From the NCBI GenBank assembly GCA_049792815.1, contig JBARBG010000154.1, positions 1-32,253 on the forward strand: DNA of 32,253 nucleotides. Direction: 5' to 3'. A program made the translations under genes and the position numbers. The DNA comes from DAIDKA01 sp049792815 (GTDB taxonomy: Bacteria; Pseudomonadota; Gammaproteobacteria; Steroidobacterales; Steroidobacteraceae). The notes below the pieces were generated by a model. It did not search any database, was not told where the DNA came from, and saw only the letters and a program-made list of their open reading frames with translations. Of this stretch, positions 20,203 through 27,936 are shown piece by piece; the first letter of the stretch is position 1, and each line of letters starts with the position of its first letter.

Positions 20203-20586
20203 ATGAGATTGCCGACGACTGTGCCATGGCGCCGCGTGAGCGCCGTTTTCGCCTGCCTGGCCCTGCTGGGCGCAACTTCGGGCTGCGTGTACCGCGTCAC
20301 CGTGCAGCAGGGCAATTACCTGGAAAAGCGCAATACCGATCAGCTGACGACCGGTATGACCAGGGTCCAGGTGCGCTACCTTCTGGGCACCCCCATGGTG
20401 CCCTCGATCTTCGACAATGATCGCTGGGACTACCTGTACTACCTGAAGGTCGGCCGCCAGAAGCCCATCCAGCGCCAGCTGACCGTGTTTTTCAAGGACG
20501 ACAAGGTCGACCGGATTGATCGGCACGGCCAGGATGCCGTGACACCCGAAGCACCCGAAGGCCGAGTGCCGGCGAACGCGCTGTAG
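20203..20586 (+). CDS. bamE: Outer-membrane assembly lipoprotein BamE (SmpA/OmlA)
   Basis: BamE is a small lipoprotein of the BAM complex that inserts beta-barrel proteins into the outer membrane. The 127-residue precursor has a signal peptide ending at GATSGC, giving Cys27 as the lipidated residue. The BamE core follows: GNYLEKRNTDQLTTGMTRVQ, VRYLLGTPMVPSIFDNDRWDY and a QLTVFFKDDKVDRI strand. ATG 20203 is chosen as the start that gives a normal signal peptide. It is divergent from fur and convergent with rnfH, with just 4 bp between stop codons. Confidence 0.95.
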   Translation: MRLPTTVPWRRVSAVFACLALLGATSGCVYRVTVQQGNYLEKRNTDQLTTGMTRVQVRYLLGTPMVPSIFDNDRWDYLYYLKVGRQKPIQRQLTVFFKDDKVDRIDRHGQDAVTPEAPEGRVPANAL

Positions 20587-20590
20587 TCCT

Positions 20591-20884
20591 CTAACGCCCC
20601 CGCACGCGGGTCCTGCGACTGGCCCGCGGGTCATGGACCAGGGGCCGGTAGATCTCCAGCCGGTCCCCGTCGCGCGGCACATCCTCGCGGCGACAGGGTT
20701 CGCCGAATATACCCAGTGAGTCCGAGTCCCAGGGGACCGGGCCGTCCTCGCCGCTGGCGCGGGCCTGCAGGCGCGCTTGCTCGAGTAGCTGCGCCACGGT
20801 GGCCGCGGCCGGCAGCTCGACGCTCCACAGGAACTGTCGCGCCGGCAGCGCGAAGACCACCAGGCAGCGCTTGCGCTCGCTCAC
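20591..20884 (-). CDS. rnfH: RnfH-family ubiquitin-like protein (RatB/PasI)
   Basis: A 97-residue member of the RnfH (UPF0125) family, a small ubiquitin-fold protein found next to RatA; in E. coli the homologous pair is RatB/PasI and RatA/PasT. The family C-terminal block is clear (REDVPRDGDRLEIYRPL followed by DPRASRR). The start is GTG 20884, overlapping the ratA TGA as GTGA; the upstream open frame lies inside ratA and is not coding. Whether it acts as an antitoxin or chaperone-like partner is not settled by sequence. It is convergent with bamE (4-bp gap). Confidence 0.92.
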   Translation of the reverse strand: MSERKRCLVVFALPARQFLWSVELPAAATVAQLLEQARLQARASGEDGPVPWDSDSLGIFGEPCRREDVPRDGDRLEIYRPLVHDPRASRRTRVRGR

Positions 20885-21330
20885 GGTGGCACCGGACCCT
20901 GTACTCGCGCGCGCGCCACGAAGGCGTCCACCAGCGAACCGGCCGTCTGTTCGAACAACGGCTCGAACACCAGGCCGGTAAGGCGGTTGGCGAAGGCGAA
21001 GCGCATCAGCAGGTCGACCCGGCAGCCGCACTGGCCGGGAATTTCCACGGGCGTGAGCGTCCACTGCCCTTCCAACACCCTGAACGGGCCGCTCACCAGA
21101 TGCATGCCGATGTGGCGATTGGCGGTAAGCTCATTGCGGGTGGTGAACTGGGCATGCAGCGCCCCGCGTCGCACGGCGATGCTGGCCAGAATCTCCCGGT
21201 CGCTCCGGGACAGTACCTGCGCGCTCGTGCACCACGGCAGGAACTGTGGATAGTTCTCAATGTCATTGATCAGCGCAAACATCCGCTGCGGACTTTGCGC
21301 AACCAATGCCGAGCGCCTGACTTCTCTCAT
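20881..21330 (-). CDS. ratA: RatA/PasT, START-domain (polyketide-cyclase-like) ribosome-associated protein
   Basis: A 149-residue START/Bet v1-fold protein. In E. coli RatA (PasT) has been described as blocking 70S formation and is related to eukaryotic Coq10. Family blocks include SPQRMFALINDIENYPQFLPWC near the N-terminus (in two parts), FTTRNELT, the LVSGPFRVLEGQW turn and the C-terminal helix with SLVDAFVARA. ATG 21330 fits the family start and lies 19 bp from the divergent smpB ATG, with no Shine-Dalgarno in between. rnfH overlaps its 3' end by 4 bp (GTGA), implying translational coupling of the pair. Confidence 0.94.
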   Translation of the reverse strand: MREVRRSALVAQSPQRMFALINDIENYPQFLPWCTSAQVLSRSDREILASIAVRRGALHAQFTTRNELTANRHIGMHLVSGPFRVLEGQWTLTPVEIPGQCGCRVDLLMRFAFANRLTGLVFEPLFEQTAGSLVDAFVARARVQGPVPP

Positions 21331-21333
21331 CCG

Positions 21334-21343
21334 TACAATTGTG
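21334..21343. promoter_or_regulatory. Overlapping divergent -10 boxes for smpB (+) and ratA (-)
   Basis: In the 19-bp spacer, TACAAT (21334-21339, plus) and CACAAT (21338-21343, minus) overlap by two bases around a near-palindromic TACAATTGTG core. The predicted starts fall at the ratA ATG and about 4 nt before the smpB ATG. No clear -35 element is visible on either side, so this is a tentative call. Confidence 0.35.
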
Positions 21344-21349
21344 CCCCAA

Positions 21350-21817
21350 ATGAGCCAGACCAAACCAGAACCCAAACTGATCGCCGAAAACCGCACGGCG
21401 CGCTTCGATTACTTCATCGAGGATCGCTACGAGGCCGGCATGGTGCTGCAGGGCTGGGAGGTCAAGTCGATGCGCGCCGGCAAGGCCAACCTCACCGAAT
21501 CCTATGTTTACGTGAAAAACGGGGAGGCCTTCCTGTACGGCGCGCACCTTGCGCCGCTGAATACCACTTCAACCCACTTCATCGCCGAACCCACCCGCAC
21601 GCGCAAGCTGCTGCTGAATCGCGCCGAGCTCGAACAGCTCGAAGACGCCGTGGAACGCAGCGGCTACACCCTGGTGCCGCTTGAGATGTACTGGAAGGCG
21701 GGGCGCGCCAAGATCCGCATCGGCGTCGCCAAGGGCAAGAAGCAGCATGACAAGCGCGCGACCGAAAAGGATCGCGACTGGCAGCGCGACAAAGCCCGCA
21801 TCATGCGTACGCGCTAG
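21350..21817 (+). CDS. smpB: SsrA-binding protein SmpB
   Basis: SmpB binds tmRNA and brings it to stalled ribosomes for trans-translation. The 155-residue protein has the OB-fold core (IAENRTARFDYFIED, the LQGWEVKSMRAGK block, AFLYGAHLAPL) and a basic C-terminal tail (GKKQHDKRATEKDRDWQRDK) that folds in the decoding centre. ATG 21350 starts MSQTKPEPK; a longer frame reaching 21260 lies inside the divergent ratA gene and is rejected. Its partner RNA, ssrA, is on the same strand 2.5 kb downstream, separated by two minus-strand genes. Confidence 0.97.
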   Translation: MSQTKPEPKLIAENRTARFDYFIEDRYEAGMVLQGWEVKSMRAGKANLTESYVYVKNGEAFLYGAHLAPLNTTSTHFIAEPTRTRKLLLNRAELEQLEDAVERSGYTLVPLEMYWKAGRAKIRIGVAKGKKQHDKRATEKDRDWQRDKARIMRTR

Positions 21818-21821
21818 CCGC

Positions 21822-22601
21822 CTATTGCGGGAAGGCGTACGTGAGGTTGAATGTCACCAGCGAATCGGTCTTCACCAGGGGCGCCGGCGGGCTGCTGTTG
21901 TGCTTGACCTCGTAGCCGATGGTAATTGAGAGCGTCTTGGACATGCTCACCTGCAGACCCAGATCGTTCTGCAACAGCGTGTTGTCGGATCCGGACTCCA
22001 TGGCCACTACGTCGGTGAGCTTGGTACTGGCGTTGAAGGCGTACATGCCCTTGATGGAAGCGGTGGCCACCGCACCGGTTTCAGCATCCAGAGGTGTGCG
22101 CGAAATGACCTCGCCCGCGGCGTCCTTGTCGATCTCCTCGGGACGCAGGCGCCGATAGCCGACGCCGACCTGCACATCCAACGTTGCATCCTTGAGTTTC
22201 ACGATGGAATAGCCGGCACCGGCCGAAAGCGTCTCCTGGTACTGGAAGCCGCTGAACTTGTCATCGTCGTAGTGCAAAGCGCCGAAGGCGAACAGGCGAT
22301 TGGTGATGTTGTAGTTGGACTGCCACTGCGCGTCGAGCATTTCGGCGCTGACTATGTCATTGGACTTGCCATACAGTCCCGCGAGCTGCAGATCGTGTTT
22401 CCATTGCTCGGAGTTCAAAGTAACCTCGAGCTTCGCATTCGCGGTCTGCGCGTCGGTATTGCCGTGGGAGGACACGTAGCCCACCTGGGCCTTGACCACC
22501 AGCGGCGGGGGCGGCGGAGCCGGAGGGTCATCGGCCAGGACCCACAGCGGCGCGGCCAGCGAGCCTGCACAAAAGACCAGCTTGAGAATTCTTGAGACCA
22601 T
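21822..22601 (-). CDS. DUF481-family outer-membrane beta-barrel protein
   Basis: A 259-residue exported protein. Residues 1-23 form a Sec signal peptide (MVSRILKLVFCAGSL... ending at VLADD), followed by a short proline run. Alternating beta strands with many Tyr/Phe and Asn/Gly turns follow (QVGYVSSHGNTDAQ, GKSNDIVSAE, GYRRLRPEE, ITIGYEVKHNSS), ending in a terminal strand with final Gln after Phe (LTYAFPQ). This pattern fits DUF481 (YdiY-like) salt-stress/outer-membrane barrels; function unknown. ATG 22601 has a G-rich Shine-Dalgarno just upstream; an upstream ATG (22670) would spoil the signal peptide. It follows treA by 74 bp on the same strand and is convergent with smpB (4-bp gap). Confidence 0.8.
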   Translation of the reverse strand: MVSRILKLVFCAGSLAAPLWVLADDPPAPPPPPLVVKAQVGYVSSHGNTDAQTANAKLEVTLNSEQWKHDLQLAGLYGKSNDIVSAEMLDAQWQSNYNITNRLFAFGALHYDDDKFSGFQYQETLSAGAGYSIVKLKDATLDVQVGVGYRRLRPEEIDKDAAGEVISRTPLDAETGAVATASIKGMYAFNASTKLTDVVAMESGSDNTLLQNDLGLQVSMSKTLSITIGYEVKHNSSPPAPLVKTDSLVTFNLTYAFPQ

Positions 22602-22675
22602 GTTCCCCCCCATTGGAGCAATGCAAGAAAAAGCGCGCGGATTTAAGCACCGCAGCAGCTCGCAAGTCACGTTAC

Positions 22676-24268
22676 TTAGCCGTATGGATCAGGACAGCGA
22701 TCGGGCGTGGCATACGTTGTGAAGGCTGGATAAAGCGCCATGAGCTCGCGCGTCACCCCATTGGTCCAGCCGAATCCATCCTGCAGCGGATACTCGCCAC
22801 CACCACCGCCCCCCTGGGTCATGACATTGTATTTTTCCACCAGCCTGCCACTCGACTGATACGCAGTAGTAACAGTGACCAGCCACCGACAGGCGATCGC
22901 CGCGGCCAGCGGCGCCTGGCCGGCGTCGCGAAGCCCTCGGATGGCGATCCATTGCAGCGGCGCCCAGCCGTTCGGTGCATCCCACTGCTGGCCGGTCGTG
23001 AGTGTCGTCGTGGCGAGTCCACCGCGTGCCAGCAGCGAGGAGCGAACGACTGTGGCGACACGGGTCGCCTGTACAACACTGGCAAGCGACTCAAACAGGG
23101 GATATAGCATCGCGCCCGACAGCACCGGGGTGTGCCGCTGATCAGTCCAGCGATAGTCGGTATAAGTCCCCCGAGCCTCATCCCACAGATAGCGATCGAT
23201 GGCGCGACGGCGCGCGGCCGTATGCAGTGCGAATTCGCCGCTGCAGGCGCGATCGCTCTTGCGTTCACAGCCGGCGCGGATCGCCTGCTCAAGGCCGAAC
23301 AGAAGGCTGTTCAAGTCCACGGGCGTGATCTGCGTGGTGTCGATGGAACTCAATGAGCGTGGGTCACGCAGCCAGCGCGAGCTGAAGTCCCAACCGCTCT
23401 CCGCCGCGGCGCGAATGTCCCGATACAACTGCCGGGGCTCACGCCCGCTGCTGCGCGCCAAGCCTACATCCTCACGCCAGGACTCATCGCGCGGCTCATC
23501 GACATCATCCCAATAGCGATTGAGCAGCGCCCCGTTCGCCAGCCTGACCACGCGGCGTACTGCACCGGGTCCTTGCAGCGTCTTGGCGCCCGCCATCCAG
23601 AACGCGTATTCGCGGCGCAGCTGCGGCAGGTACCGGGCCCAGGCGGCCGCAGGATCATCGGGCTGCAACAGGGCCACCATTTCAAAGAAGAACGGCGGCT
23701 GTGAGCGGCCCAAATAGTAAGTACGGGTGCCGTTCGGAACGTGGCCATAAGTGTCGATCAACCACGCGAAGTCATCGATCATGGCTCGTACCAGGTCCTG
23801 GCGCCCACTTCTCGCCAGACCCAGCATGGTGAAATAGGAATCCCAGTAATACAGCTCTCGAAACCGGCCGCCCGGCACCACGTAGGGTTTGGGTAGCGGA
23901 AGGGCCGAGGCATAGCGGGGTGCCGTGCGTGTCTCCCGCTCAAGTTGCGCCCACAGGGCATCAATGTGGGCGCCAAGCGGCAGGCGCGCCGCAGACGCAG
24001 GCGGCGCGGCGACTGGCCCGGTAGTCGGTACGATGAAGCGTTGGGCTACGAATTGGCGCAAGCCTTCGGGTGAGGCGGGATGCTGCGCGTGGTACTGATT
24101 CAGTATCACGGTCGGGGATTCCAGCGGCACGGCATCGGCGAACGTCTTGCTGTCCGGGAACATCCCGGCGGTGGCCACGGCCGCGAACAAATCCTGGAAT
24201 TCAACCTGTGGGGACTGCGGTGCGGCGGACGCGGTTGCGCCGGCAAGCAGCAGAATCAAGGTTCGCAT
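22676..24268 (-). CDS. treA: Exported alpha,alpha-trehalase, GH37
   Basis: Trehalase hydrolyses alpha,alpha-trehalose to two glucose molecules; a signal peptide (MRTLILLLAGATASAAP) indicates a periplasmic enzyme. The 530-residue precursor carries both GH37 signatures, PGGRFRELYYWDSYF (132-146) and QWDAPNGWAP (428-437). The expected catalytic acid is Asp294 in ESGWDFSSRW and the base Glu478 in EKYNV, followed by the glycine-rich GGGGGGEYPLQDGFGWTNGV block (in part). ATG 24268 is chosen because longer starts would lie inside the ssrA RNA gene. No clear Shine-Dalgarno is visible. It is divergent from ssrA (106-bp spacer) and upstream of the DUF481 gene. Confidence 0.95.
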   Translation of the reverse strand: MRTLILLLAGATASAAPQSPQVEFQDLFAAVATAGMFPDSKTFADAVPLESPTVILNQYHAQHPASPEGLRQFVAQRFIVPTTGPVAAPPASAARLPLGAHIDALWAQLERETRTAPRYASALPLPKPYVVPGGRFRELYYWDSYFTMLGLARSGRQDLVRAMIDDFAWLIDTYGHVPNGTRTYYLGRSQPPFFFEMVALLQPDDPAAAWARYLPQLRREYAFWMAGAKTLQGPGAVRRVVRLANGALLNRYWDDVDEPRDESWREDVGLARSSGREPRQLYRDIRAAAESGWDFSSRWLRDPRSLSSIDTTQITPVDLNSLLFGLEQAIRAGCERKSDRACSGEFALHTAARRRAIDRYLWDEARGTYTDYRWTDQRHTPVLSGAMLYPLFESLASVVQATRVATVVRSSLLARGGLATTTLTTGQQWDAPNGWAPLQWIAIRGLRDAGQAPLAAAIACRWLVTVTTAYQSSGRLVEKYNVMTQGGGGGGEYPLQDGFGWTNGVTRELMALYPAFTTYATPDRCPDPYG

Positions 24269-24374
24269 CAACACAAAGATTGCGCGAATAGCCGCGAAAA
24301 TGCCGGACAAACAAGGGTCGGAGGGTTCTGACAGCTGTCGCTGGCTATTTGCGGTACAATGAGCGGTTCCCGAA
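24269..24374. promoter_or_regulatory. Divergent treA-ssrA control region
   Basis: This 106-bp spacer must promote both treA (minus) and ssrA (plus). For ssrA a TACAAT -10 (24355-24360) lies 14 nt before the mature 5' end, as expected for a short 5' leader removed by RNase P. The -35 is unclear (CTGACA at 24328 is 21 bp away). A 10-bp palindrome GACAGCTGTC (24330-24339) overlaps the -35 position. For treA, TTGTTT with a weak -10 near CTATTC is possible but unconvincing. Confidence 0.5.
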
Positions 24375-24728
24375 GGGGGCGACCGGTTTCGACGTGGGTT
24401 GCGAAACTTCAGGGGCGTACCGAGGTGCATGGGTCCTCGTTAAACTCTTGTGCAAATTATAGTTGCCAACGACGACAACTTCGCTCTGGCCGCTTAACCC
24501 GGCCTAACCTCAGACCAGCTGGTGCCTGTGCCACTGACCCTGGGGACGCGCTCACAGGATCGCTCTGCATCGTGCTACGGGGTGCAGCGTTAAGAGACAC
24601 CGTTGCTGGCCTAGCGTCTTCCCTGCTGCTCGGGTAGCGCGAAGCGAGAAAACAAAGAGACAGCTACGTACGTAGAGCCGGAAATGTAGTGCTTACGGAC
24701 GGGAGTTCGATTCTCCCCGCCTCCACCA
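24375..24728 (+). ncRNA. ssrA: Transfer-messenger RNA (tmRNA)
   Basis: tmRNA rescues stalled ribosomes by adding a degradation tag. The 5' end GGGGGCG pairs with CGCCTCC (24718-24724) to form the acceptor stem (one G-U), followed by A and an encoded CCA ending at 24728. The T arm GGAGTTCGATTCTCC precedes it. The 5' part (CCGGTTTCGACGTGGGTTGCGAAAC) matches the conserved D-loop/pseudoknot segment. The tag frame starts at GCC 24465 and ends at TAA 24495-24497, encoding ANDDNFALAA, preceded by the usual A/T-rich TATAGTTG segment. At about 354 nt it has the standard one-piece length. No duplicated 3' end (att site) was seen in the window. Confidence 0.97.
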
Positions 24729-24732
24729 ACGA

Positions 24733-24759
24733 GGGTTCCCGGCAACCGGCCGGGAACCC
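24733..24759 (+). terminator. Hairpin after ssrA
   Basis: A perfect 10-bp stem GGGTTCCCGG/CCGGGAACCC with a 7-nt loop begins 5 nt after the tmRNA CCA. No T-run follows on the plus strand. On the minus strand it lies 9 bp after the stop of the convergent hydrolase gene, so it may serve both directions, either as a terminator or as a 3'-end stabiliser. Confidence 0.65.
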
Positions 24760-24767
24760 GACCTTCG

Positions 24768-26336
24768 CTAGGTCAGGTCGACCCGCTCCCCCGGCTTCAG
24801 ATCAATCATGCGATCCGGCCCGCCGGGCCTGCGCAGGCGCAGCGACTGTGCCCTTTCATCGATGCTCACCACAGCCACGAGCGCACCCGACTCTCCGGTG
24901 ACCAGGCGTCCGGCTCCGCCCTCGAGACGTCCTATCCAGCGCCCGTCCACGTTCAGGTTGGCACCCTGCGAGTCATAGCGCAGCTGTGCCCGATGGCCGA
25001 GATCAGTGCGCATACTGAAATTCGCGCCCCGTGACACGGTTTGACCTGGACGCACGTTCCAGTGCAATTGCCGACCGGACTCGCAGATACCCGCCAGGCG
25101 CCAGGTGAAATCGACCATGACCAGGGCGGCAGGTGAATACCCCGGTGCATCGCCCGGGGTAAAGCGGCCGTCAAGCGGATCGGCCTGCTGTGTGAATTGT
25201 CCAGCGCTCATCAGCGCCTCGCACCAGCGGCGCATGAGTTCGGCATGCGCGGCCGATTTTCCGTAGTGATCGAACCAGCGTCCGGTTCTAAGGGCAGTGA
25301 GGGCCTGCGAAGCGCCGCCCCAGGAATTGCTCGGGATGGGCCGCACGAACAAAGGATCGTCCAGGGCCACGGAAGGCAGCGGCAGAGCGGCCCAGAAGGC
25401 GCGGCGGTTGTGCAGCTGGCGCGTCCACAGTTGCGCGAACACGGTCGGGTCCACGACATGCTCGCCGCAGATTCGGCTTAGGATATCGCAGCGGATCCTG
25501 ACGTACTCACCGGCGGCGTCGAGGTCGTAGAACGCGGCCTCTTCCGGGACATACAGCTGCCTGAGAATCAGGTCGCGCAGCGTCTCGGCCTGCTCCTGCC
25601 AGCGCGTGGCTTCAACGCCTTTGCCCAGCGCCTGCGCCATCTGCGCGAGCGCGACGCGTCCGCCATACGTGGTCGCGGACAGATCCGGGCACAGACGCGG
25701 CAACTTCATTCCGGGCGCAAACCGTTTCGCGTCCCCATCAGGGCATTGCGGCGGAACTCCGCGCCAGCGGGGGCTGTTGTCCTGACCGGTGTCAAAGGTG
25801 CAGAACCCTTCGGTCAGGCCGGTACCACGCAGATTGCGGTAGCGCTGCAGCCAGGCATCCCAGCTCGCGCAAGACTCGTACGCTTGCTGAAGCAGTTCCT
25901 CATCGGCCGTGGCCTGCGCCAGTTCCCAGGCCGTCGCCGCAATGGGCACCACCATCTGGATCTGGCCGAAACCGGTGCCGGTAACTTTGTTGTTGCAGGG
26001 GATCTGGCCATCCGGACGTTGCAGCGCAAAAAAGCAGCGATGACTGTCACGCGCGACGTCGGGCCTGAACTTGCGATAGAGCAACGATTCATGCGGACCA
26101 CACTCCAGCCACAGGCCCTGGTAGGCAGCCCCCTCGATCAACACCGGTTTGGAGAATCGCGGCAGGATCTGAACATTGGCGGCCAGCACCGCGAGCGCCT
26201 TGTCGTAGGCGGCCTGCCAGCCGGCATGCTGTGTGCTGAAGCGCGGCGCGGTGTCGGCCTGCGCCCGCGCAGTCTCCCTCAGCGTCGCAATTGCGGCGAT
26301 GGTGGCGCCAGCTGCCAGGAAGCGGCGACGGTTCAT
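24768..26336 (-). CDS. Tat-exported (alpha/alpha)6 glycoside hydrolase, clan GH-G/MGH1-like, substrate unknown
   Basis: A 522-residue protein whose N-terminus MNRRRFLAAGATIAAIA is a twin-arginine signal. The mature part looks like an (alpha/alpha)6-barrel glycosidase. The block GQDNSPRW (184-191) resembles the catalytic-acid segment of GH63/GH37-type enzymes (Asp186), preceded by aromatic helix pairs. SNSWGGASQALTAL (336-349) is another core helix, and a beta-sandwich-like C-terminus follows. I cannot assign a CAZy family or substrate. ATG 26336 is chosen for the Tat motif; ATG 26360 would overlap the GH43 gene by 14 bp. It is last in the pectin/galacturonate operon, 10 bp after the GH43 gene, and converges on ssrA. 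Confidence 0.7.
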   Translation of the reverse strand: MNRRRFLAAGATIAAIATLRETARAQADTAPRFSTQHAGWQAAYDKALAVLAANVQILPRFSKPVLIEGAAYQGLWLECGPHESLLYRKFRPDVARDSHRCFFALQRPDGQIPCNNKVTGTGFGQIQMVVPIAATAWELAQATADEELLQQAYESCASWDAWLQRYRNLRGTGLTEGFCTFDTGQDNSPRWRGVPPQCPDGDAKRFAPGMKLPRLCPDLSATTYGGRVALAQMAQALGKGVEATRWQEQAETLRDLILRQLYVPEEAAFYDLDAAGEYVRIRCDILSRICGEHVVDPTVFAQLWTRQLHNRRAFWAALPLPSVALDDPLFVRPIPSNSWGGASQALTALRTGRWFDHYGKSAAHAELMRRWCEALMSAGQFTQQADPLDGRFTPGDAPGYSPAALVMVDFTWRLAGICESGRQLHWNVRPGQTVSRGANFSMRTDLGHRAQLRYDSQGANLNVDGRWIGRLEGGAGRLVTGESGALVAVVSIDERAQSLRLRRPGGPDRMIDLKPGERVDLT

Positions 26337-26346
26337 GCGCGCATTC

Positions 26347-27936
26347 TCAGTGCTCGACATGAAACCAGTCGACATCGACGTAACCGTGCGGTGGCGTAGC
26401 CTGCGCGCTTCCCGGGCTGGCCTTGAGGTAGGTGAAAAGACCCGGCCGACTGCCCTTCCACCAGGAAAACCGCGCCAAGGGCGTCTGCGGGCCGAACGGC
26501 TGGAACGGTGCATCCGGCTGCGACGCATAGGAAAAGCGCACCGACTGATCCGGGCTCACCTGCGCCCTGAGGTCCACCACATCCCCCAGGCTCGGGCCGC
26601 GTGTTTCGACGCCGGCCGCGGCGAAGGTGAGATAGGAAGTGCCCGCCTCGTGAACGACACCAATCCAGGTGGGCCTGACGCCGAAGAGAACCAGGCCGGC
26701 ACGCTGCTGCTCGCCCAGGTGTGAGATGTCAAAGCGCGCAGTCACGGTCATGGCGGGCCCCTGCAACACCTGGGTCAGGGTGTTGCGCGCCGTCACCAGG
26801 TATTGCGCCCCCTGCGCCTGCAACCGCAGATACCCGGGCCGGGCCGTGAGGCTCCACAGCCTGTCATCCGGATTGTGATTCCACTCCCATTGCAGGCCGA
26901 GGAGCGGACCATTGAAGTCATCCGCGTCCTGCAGGTGGTAGCGGTCGGCGCCGGGAATAACCACCGGCAGCGCGTGCTCAAGGACGGGCTGGCCTTGGCT
27001 GCCATCGCCAATGGGATCTCCCATCACGGGCCAGTCGTCCCGCCAGCGCACCGGCTCCAGATAGCTGATGCGGCCCAGCGCGCCGGTGCTGTTGAAGTGA
27101 ATGAACCAGCCCTGGTGATCCGGCGTCTCGACATAGCCGCCCTGATGCGGGCCTTGCACGCCACTGTCGCCGGGCACCAGCACCTCGCGCCATTGGTAGG
27201 GACCGAATATGCTGCGCGCTCGCAGCACGGCCTCGCCTCCCGTGCCAACCCCGCCAATGGGCGCGAAGATGTAGTACCAGCCGTGCCGCTTGTACAGCTT
27301 CGGTCCTTCAAGCACCGGAAGATTCACAGGGTCCTCGACCAGGGTCCTGCCCGCATCCAGCACCCGTGTGCCATCGCGGCTCATGCGGTGCAGGATCAGG
27401 GAGCCGGCGCCAACCTTGGCATGCACCAGGTACGCCTGGCCGTCCGTATCCCAGAACGGACAGGGGTCCTCAAGCCCAGGCCCGGGCATGACGGCCACCG
27501 GTGCCGACCACGGTCCGTGCATGGTCGCGGCGGTGCTGACGAAGATGCCCTCAGCCGGTGTCGGCCAATACACATAGAATTTATGAGCGTGATAGCGCAG
27601 CGCGGGCGCCCAGACGCCGCCACCGTAGCGCTGCCCCTCACCCACCGGACCGGCGGTCGCGTCGGTCAAGGTAAACGGCGGGATCATGTCGTAGCCGGGC
27701 GCGAAATTCAGCCGCGCCAGCACATGCCCGATGATCTTCCAATGCACCAGGTCCGGCGACTCGAGCACCGGGATGCCGGGTGAAAAGTGAAAGCTGGATG
27801 CGACCAGGTAGTAGCGGCTGCCGGATCGCAGCACATCCGGGTCCGAATAGTCGGCATAGAGAATCGGATTGCGATACGTCGCGGCGCCGGCTGCCGCCGT
27901 GAGCAACACGGCCAGAGCGCTAACCGATGCAGACAT
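26347..27936 (-). CDS. Exported GH43 glycoside hydrolase with C-terminal beta-sandwich
   Basis: The 529-residue protein has a Sec signal (cleavage near AAGA/ATYRN) and a five-bladed GH43 propeller. The catalytic residues appear as Asp32 (YSDPDV, base), Asp157 (LEDPCPFWD, pKa modulator) and Glu210 (VLEGPKLY, acid). A concanavalin-like C-terminal domain from about residue 340 (DDFNGPLLGLQWEWNHNP) is typical of beta-xylosidase/alpha-L-arabinofuranosidase subfamilies. Side-chain trimming of pectin or arabinoxylan is likely; the exact linkage is not readable from sequence. ATG 27936 overlaps the GH28 gene by 17 bp, so the two are translationally linked. Confidence 0.9.
   Translation of the reverse strand: MSASVSALAVLLTAAAGAATYRNPILYADYSDPDVLRSGSRYYLVASSFHFSPGIPVLESPDLVHWKIIGHVLARLNFAPGYDMIPPFTLTDATAGPVGEGQRYGGGVWAPALRYHAHKFYVYWPTPAEGIFVSTAATMHGPWSAPVAVMPGPGLEDPCPFWDTDGQAYLVHAKVGAGSLILHRMSRDGTRVLDAGRTLVEDPVNLPVLEGPKLYKRHGWYYIFAPIGGVGTGGEAVLRARSIFGPYQWREVLVPGDSGVQGPHQGGYVETPDHQGWFIHFNSTGALGRISYLEPVRWRDDWPVMGDPIGDGSQGQPVLEHALPVVIPGADRYHLQDADDFNGPLLGLQWEWNHNPDDRLWSLTARPGYLRLQAQGAQYLVTARNTLTQVLQGPAMTVTARFDISHLGEQQRAGLVLFGVRPTWIGVVHEAGTSYLTFAAAGVETRGPSLGDVVDLRAQVSPDQSVRFSYASQPDAPFQPFGPQTPLARFSWWKGSRPGLFTYLKASPGSAQATPPHGYVDVDWFHVEH

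Noticed and set aside
24700..24728. ssrA 3' end as a used attachment site with a second copy in the window
   Set aside because: I found no repeat of the T-arm/CCA segment elsewhere in the window and no integrase gene.
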